Source of the DNA: Arthrobacter silvisoli
GTDB lineage: Bacteria > Actinomycetota > Actinomycetes > Actinomycetales > Micrococcaceae
Direction of reading: 5' to 3'
NCBI RefSeq assembly: GCF_003369445.1
Contig: NZ_QRCU01000076.1
Span: forward strand, 62,001 to 126,000
DNA: 64,000 bases
Each line of letters opens with the position of its first letter. Position 1 is the first letter of the stretch. The position numbers and the translations under genes were made by a program. The notes beneath the pieces were generated by a model. That model ran no database searches. It was given only the letters and a program-made list of their open reading frames with translations, and was not told the DNA's origin. Shown one piece after another: positions 60,071 through 64,000 of this stretch.

Positions 60071-60265
60071 ATGACTGCGGATTCCTCGAACAAGGCCGCC
60101 CCGGAAGGCGGCATCAAGTCCAAGCTGAGCGACGCCCAGCGGGAGATTTTGGAGCGGAAGTCCCGCGGCGGCTCCGGCCCTGGCTGGCAAAGCACCGGCC
60201 GCGGCCATAAGCCCACACACGCCAGCGGGAAGCTCGCCAAGACCGAAAAGAAGGTCCGCTGGTAA
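60071..60265 (+). CDS. Small basic disordered protein
   Basis: 64 residues. It has Lys/Arg-rich, glycine-rich sequence (ILERKSRGGSGPGWQ, KLAKTEKKVRW) with no membrane helix or fold evident. ATG at 60071 has AAGGAG at eight bases. It resembles the actinobacterial small basic DUF5302-like proteins in style, though I would not assign it. It precedes a second small basic protein by 103 bp on the same strand, upstream of the convergent ligD. Confidence 0.7.
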   Translation: MTADSSNKAAPEGGIKSKLSDAQREILERKSRGGSGPGWQSTGRGHKPTHASGKLAKTEKKVRW

Positions 60266-60368
60266 CGCTGTTGACCCGCCGTTGCTGACAGGCAACGGCA
60301 CTGGAAGTACCCTGAAGAACCCTTCGTTTCACCTGCGCACCCCTGAAATACCGTGGAAAGGAAGAACA

Positions 60369-60629
60369 ATGGCCGACAACCATGCAGCACAGAAGATCAA
60401 TCCGGAGCTCGCCGAACACCTGGCCGGAGCCATGGGCATGGCCCCGATGCCCGAACGCGCTGCGGTAGCCGCCACCTTCGCTTCGGCCAAGGGGCCGGCC
60501 TGGCCGGACGGGAACGGCAAGCGCCGGCACCCCAAGGAACGCGGCACCAGCCACGGCCGTTCGGGCCAAGGTGCTGCCGTGACGGCGGTGCACCGCACCA
60601 GCCGTCCGCAGATGCCGCACTCCTCCTGA
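60369..60629 (+). CDS. Small basic protein with His/Arg/Gly-rich tail
   Basis: 86 residues. A helical N-terminal half (INPELAEHLAGAMGMAPMPER) is followed by a basic, low-complexity tail (KRRHPKERGTSHGRSGQG, then HRTSRPQMPHSS). ATG at 60369 has AAAGGAAG. The function is unknown. It is convergent with ligD, and the intervening DNA is a 74-bp imperfect palindrome. Confidence 0.7.
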   Translation: MADNHAAQKINPELAEHLAGAMGMAPMPERAAVAATFASAKGPAWPDGNGKRRHPKERGTSHGRSGQGAAVTAVHRTSRPQMPHSS

Positions 60630-60633
60630 CAAA

Positions 60634-60707
60634 CCGGCCCGACTGACTCGCAACTAACGTCGTTTTGCGGCCTCAAGACGACACCAACTGCCAGTCAGTT
60701 GGGCCGG
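60634..60707 (-). terminator. 74-bp imperfect palindrome at the ligD 3' end
   Basis: The whole segment reads nearly the same on both strands around a central GGCC. On the minus strand most mismatches become G-U wobbles, so the ligD transcript can fold into a long hairpin that includes the ligD stop codon (60695-60697). It may be a terminator or a palindromic repeat element. Confidence 0.65.
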
Positions 60708-63220
60708 CCCACGTCCGACGGCGACTTGTCAGGCCGCCACCCCCGCCACACAGGGTGCCGCATGCGCCCGCCCGTGGTCCAGTCGCCGAACGTCACCTCG
60801 CCCACGAGTTCCGGGGAAACCCAGTGCGCGGTGCTCGCGTCCTCGGCGGGGATGTCCAGGAACGGCGACTCCGGCTGTTCCAGGTCCTTCACCCGCTTCA
60901 GGATGTCCCGCAGCTGCCAGTCCTTGAAGCCGGTGCCGACCCGGCCGGCGAACCGCAGCTTGCCGCCGTCGGGAATTCCCACCAGGAGGGCACCGATGGT
61001 GCCGCGCCGGGCTCCGGCACCCGGCCGCCAGCCGCCCAGCACCACCTCCTGGCTCTGTTCGAGCTTGAGCTTGATCCAGGAGTGGCTGCGCCGGCCGGGC
61101 AGGTACCGGCTCTCCGCGCGCTTGGCCATGACCCCTTCGAGGCCCAGCTCGGCGGCGCTTGCCAGGATCGCCTCATGGTCGTGGTCCAGGACCTCCGAAA
61201 GGTGCAGCGGGCTGCCTGCTCCTTTCGCTTTGGGCAGCCCTTTCATGAAGGACTCCAGGCGCCTGCGGCGTTCCTCCAGCGGCAGCGAAACCAGTTCGTC
61301 GCCGTCGTCGTACAGCAGGTCGAAAAGCATCAGCTGTACCGGGGCCACCGCGCGGGCGCGCTCCACATCGCCCGGCTTGGTGAGGTTCATCCGCTTCTGC
61401 ATCTGCTCGAAGCTCGGCCGGCCGTCCTTGCCGAAGGCCACGATTTCGCCGTCTGCCACGAAGTCGTGTTCGGGCCAGATGGCGGGGTCGCTCAGTTCCG
61501 GGTAGGTGGCCGTCATGTCCTTGCCCGTGCGGCTGCCGAGCCTGAGCTTCCCGCGGGAGCGCGAGACCAGCACCCGGAAGCCGTCCCATTTCAGTTCGAA
61601 GAGCCAGCGGCTTCCCGCCAGGTCCCTAGCCGTCCCGGCGGTGGCGAGCATGGGCGCGTAGTCCGGCGGCGCGGCGAGGCTGCGTGGAGTCGGGTCAGAA
61701 GCCGGGGTTGAGGGCGCCGCCTTGGGCGCGGCGTGGTGCCCGGGCTGTTCCTTCATCAGGTGGATGAGCCACTGCTTGTCCGACTCTCCGGTGCGGATAA
61801 GCGCGAAGCGCCGGGTGCCGTGCAGGCCGCCGCCGGGCCGGCCGGTGAGCGTGGCGATCACTTCCTTGCCATCCCGCCATTTCTCGCATTCATACGTGCC
61901 GTTGTCCCAGATGCTCACGGTCCCGGCGCCGTATTCGCCCTTGGGGATGATCCCTTGGAACTGCGCGTATTCGAGCGGGTGGTCCTCCGTGTGCACGGCC
62001 AGGTGGTTCTTCTTGGGGGTATCGGGCACCCCGCGCGGCAGCGCCCAGGACACCAGCACGCCGTGGTGCTCCAGGCGGAAATCCAGGTGGTACGCCCGGG
62101 CGTGGTGCTCCTGGATCACGAAGATCCCGCCGGCCGGCTCCTCTTCCGCGTCCGCCTGTTTCCCGGAGCCGTTCCCGGCGGGCTGCCCGACGGCGGGAAA
62201 CGGTTCCGGTGTCTTGCCCGGATCGCGCTTGCGCACGTAGTCCTTGAGGCGCGGGTGCACGCCCGCCGGTCCGCCGTCGTCGTCTTCCCCGTCCCGACCG
62301 CCGCCGACGTGCGAGGGATGCCCGGACTGTCCCGCCGCCACCGCGGCGAAGGGGTCCTTGCCGTCTTTCACGCGTTTCATCACGGCCGTGAAGTCCAGGT
62401 GCTCGAGCTTCGGGGAGGAGAGCTCCCGCCAGGTGCGGGGCGCCGCCACCATGGGGTGCGCCCGGCCGCGCAGGGAGTAGGGCACGATCGTCGTCTTGTT
62501 CCCGCTGTTCTGGCTCCAGTCCACCAGGACCTTGCCCCCGCGCAGCGTCTTCTTCATGTCGCTGACCACGAGGTCCGGGTGGTCGGCCTCAAGGGAGCGG
62601 GCCAGTTCATGCGCGAACGCCGAAACCTGCTCCCATTTCTGCGTACCGTCCAGTCCGGCATAGAGGTGGATGCCTTTGCTGCCGCTTGTCACCGGAACCG
62701 GGTCCATCCCCATGTCCTTCAGGATGCCCCGCGCCAGCTTGGCCACCTCCACACACTCGGGCAGGCCGGTGCCGGGCCCGGGGTCGAGGTCGAGCACGAG
62801 GCGGTCCGGGTTGAGCATGGTCCCCTCGGCGTCCACCTGCCACTGCGGCACGTGGATCTCCAAGGCGGCGATCTGCGCCAGCCAGGTGAGGGTGGCGAGG
62901 TTGTTCACCAGGGGGTAGTCGTTGCTGTGGTCGCTGTGCTGGATGGTCACCCGCGGAACCCACGACGGCGTTGAGGCGTCCAGGTTCTTCTGGAAGAACA
63001 TCTGGCCCGGCTTCTCCGCGGTCCCCACGCCGTTCACCCAGCGCTTGCGGGTGGCCGGCCGGTTGGCCGACGCGGGGATCAGGAACGGCGCGACGGCGGC
63101 ATAGTACTCGAGCACTTCGGCCTTGGTGGTGCCGGTCTCCGGGTAGATGATCTTGCCCAGGTTGGTCAGCGTCAGTTCGTGTCCTTCGACGTTGACGCGC
63201 TCCCTCTGGCGTTGTGCCAT
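60695..63220 (-). CDS. ligD: Multifunctional ATP-dependent DNA ligase LigD (Pol-PE-Lig)
   Basis: 841 residues in the domain order polymerase, 3'-phosphoesterase, ligase. The polymerase domain (about 1-295) has the catalytic DLDPG (about 143) and TSGSKGIHLY. The phosphoesterase (about 355-480) has HHARAYHLDFRLE. The ligase (about 520-830) has the adenylation Lys in ELKWDGFR (about 542) and EGVMAKR. It repairs double-strand breaks by non-homologous end joining with Ku. ATG at 63220 has GGAGG upstream. It is divergent from ku, with only 38 bp between the two start codons. Confidence 0.95.
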   Translation of the reverse strand: MAQRQRERVNVEGHELTLTNLGKIIYPETGTTKAEVLEYYAAVAPFLIPASANRPATRKRWVNGVGTAEKPGQMFFQKNLDASTPSWVPRVTIQHSDHSNDYPLVNNLATLTWLAQIAALEIHVPQWQVDAEGTMLNPDRLVLDLDPGPGTGLPECVEVAKLARGILKDMGMDPVPVTSGSKGIHLYAGLDGTQKWEQVSAFAHELARSLEADHPDLVVSDMKKTLRGGKVLVDWSQNSGNKTTIVPYSLRGRAHPMVAAPRTWRELSSPKLEHLDFTAVMKRVKDGKDPFAAVAAGQSGHPSHVGGGRDGEDDDGGPAGVHPRLKDYVRKRDPGKTPEPFPAVGQPAGNGSGKQADAEEEPAGGIFVIQEHHARAYHLDFRLEHHGVLVSWALPRGVPDTPKKNHLAVHTEDHPLEYAQFQGIIPKGEYGAGTVSIWDNGTYECEKWRDGKEVIATLTGRPGGGLHGTRRFALIRTGESDKQWLIHLMKEQPGHHAAPKAAPSTPASDPTPRSLAAPPDYAPMLATAGTARDLAGSRWLFELKWDGFRVLVSRSRGKLRLGSRTGKDMTATYPELSDPAIWPEHDFVADGEIVAFGKDGRPSFEQMQKRMNLTKPGDVERARAVAPVQLMLFDLLYDDGDELVSLPLEERRRRLESFMKGLPKAKGAGSPLHLSEVLDHDHEAILASAAELGLEGVMAKRAESRYLPGRRSHSWIKLKLEQSQEVVLGGWRPGAGARRGTIGALLVGIPDGGKLRFAGRVGTGFKDWQLRDILKRVKDLEQPESPFLDIPAEDASTAHWVSPELVGEVTFGDWTTGGRMRHPVWRGWRPDKSPSDVGRPN

Positions 63221-63258
63221 CTCTTCACCTCCGCCTTGATGTGATGTTCACTTAGTGC

Positions 63259-64000
63259 ATGAGGGCCATATGGAAGGGTTCTATCGCGTTCGGGCTGGTC
63301 AACGTTCCGGTGAAGCTGTACAGCGCCACGGAAGACCACGATGTCAGTCTCCACCAAGTCCACAACAAGGACGGAGGACGCATCCGCTACCAGCGCAAAT
63401 GCGAAGTCTGCGGCGAAGTTGTGGCTTATGAGGATATCGACAAGGCCTACGAAGAGGAAGGCCGCACCGTGGTCCTCACCACGGCGGACCTGAAGTCCCT
63501 CCCGGAGGAGAACAGCCGCGACATCGAAGTGGTGGAATTCGTTCCTGCCGAGCAGCTGGACCCCATCATGTACGAGCGTCCCTACTACTTGGAGCCGGAT
63601 TCCAAATCGCCCAAGGCCTACATGCTGCTCCTGCGCACGCTGCAGGACACCGAACGGGTGGCGATCGTCCAGTACGCCCTGCGGCAGAAGACGCGGCTGG
63701 GCGCCCTGCGGGTACGCGGTGACGTGCTGATGCTGCAGTCGCTGCTCTGGGACGACGAGGTCCGGGAGGCCGACTTCCCGGCGCTGGATTCGGACATCAG
63801 GATCTCGGACAAGGAACTGGAAATGTCCTCGGCTCTGGTCGATTCCATGGCCCGCGATTTCGACCCCGAGGCGTACACGGACGACTACCAGGTGCAGCTG
63901 CGCCAGCTCATCGCGGCGAAGCTGGAGCGCGGCGATTCGCTGGACACCGAGGAGACCTTCGGCGTGCAGGCCGCCGAGGGCGAAGGCGGCGAGGTCATCG
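63259..64000 (+). CDS. ku: Ku family DNA end-binding protein, 5' part
   Basis: The gene begins at ATG 63259 and is still open at the right edge (about 247 codons seen). It starts MRAIWKGSIAFGLVNVPVKLY, the family signature, followed by CEVCGEVVAYEDIDKAYE and YYLEPDSKSPKAYMLLLRTL in the Ku bridge core. Ku forms a homodimer that threads onto DNA ends and recruits LigD, which is encoded divergently next to it. The start lacks a strong Shine-Dalgarno sequence; GTGATGTTCAC (63241-63251), a small dyad, lies just upstream. The C-terminal extension is not in the window. Confidence 0.95.
   Translation, partial: MRAIWKGSIAFGLVNVPVKLYSATEDHDVSLHQVHNKDGGRIRYQRKCEVCGEVVAYEDIDKAYEEEGRTVVLTTADLKSLPEENSRDIEVVEFVPAEQLDPIMYERPYYLEPDSKSPKAYMLLLRTLQDTERVAIVQYALRQKTRLGALRVRGDVLMLQSLLWDDEVREADFPALDSDIRISDKELEMSSALVDSMARDFDPEAYTDDYQVQLRQLIAAKLERGDSLDTEETFGVQAAEGEGGEVI

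Overview
This is a GC-rich, gene-dense chromosomal stretch from an actinobacterium, most likely Arthrobacter, Pseudarthrobacter or another Micrococcaceae. The support is indirect: strong G/C at third codon positions, many ATGA or GTGA overlaps between co-transcribed genes, a DtxR/IdeR-type iron box in front of a desABCD-type desferrioxamine operon, a Pol-PE-Lig type LigD next to Ku, and numerous GntR, TetR, LysR and Lrp regulators beside small catabolic operons. I saw no rRNA, tRNA, CRISPR array, transposase, integrase or phage gene. The assignment is by gene content only.

Layout. 1-2000: end of a MocR-type gene, a dodecin, and a FadR-type GntR regulator. 2000-4801: secreted GH13 alpha-amylase with two X25-like modules. 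5451-10380: four-gene sugar-acid operon (DUF1537 kinase, 3-hydroxyisobutyrate-dehydrogenase-like enzyme, GntP permease, class II aldolase). The GntR regulator and this operon share a palindromic operator. 10384-17096: group III PLP decarboxylase, a double-length Lrp regulator, and a divergent MFS exporter plus M20 amidohydrolase pair. 17194-19399: DUF1304 protein, then a TetR/oxidoreductase divergent pair with tandem operators. 19552-21470: a compact, lower-GC four-gene operon of a leucine-rich-repeat-like protein, a DUF2247-like protein and two tiny proteins; it looks like an orphan immunity-type cassette. 21803-23877: membrane acyltransferase plus GNAT, and a small membrane protein. 24276-29825: iron-regulated desferrioxamine operon.

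29937-32259: small membrane protein, TPR-like protein, flavin monooxygenase. 32410-36191: MatC-type permease, PrpF-type isomerase and divergent LysR. 36213-41004: RidA-like, DUF1028, M20 amidohydrolase and aspartase under a divergent LysR. 41018-52318: glyoxalase-like protein, TetR, copper amine oxidase, and a divergent operon of aldehyde dehydrogenase, NCS1 permease, amidohydrolase, APC permease and SDR. Together these read as a path from an amide or formamide to an amine, then an aldehyde, then an acid. 52290-58593: FUSC membrane protein, SRPBCC protein, a TetR gene with an SDR-alpha/beta hydrolase fusion, a VOC protein, and an MHS-family transporter behind a 20-bp palindrome. 58807-64000: PrmC-related methyltransferase with a structured leader, two small basic proteins, then divergent ligD and ku (NHEJ repair); ku runs off the right edge.

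The best leads for undescribed biology are four. The GntR-controlled sugar-acid operon has the same parts that plants fuse into one protein. The 19.5-21.5 kb small-protein/immunity-like operon includes a 46-codon overlapping gene. The RidA-DUF1028-M20-aspartase operon has a Rid protein lacking the canonical arginine. The copper amine oxidase/amidohydrolase cluster is the fourth. Assignments were made by reading the sequence; no database search was run.
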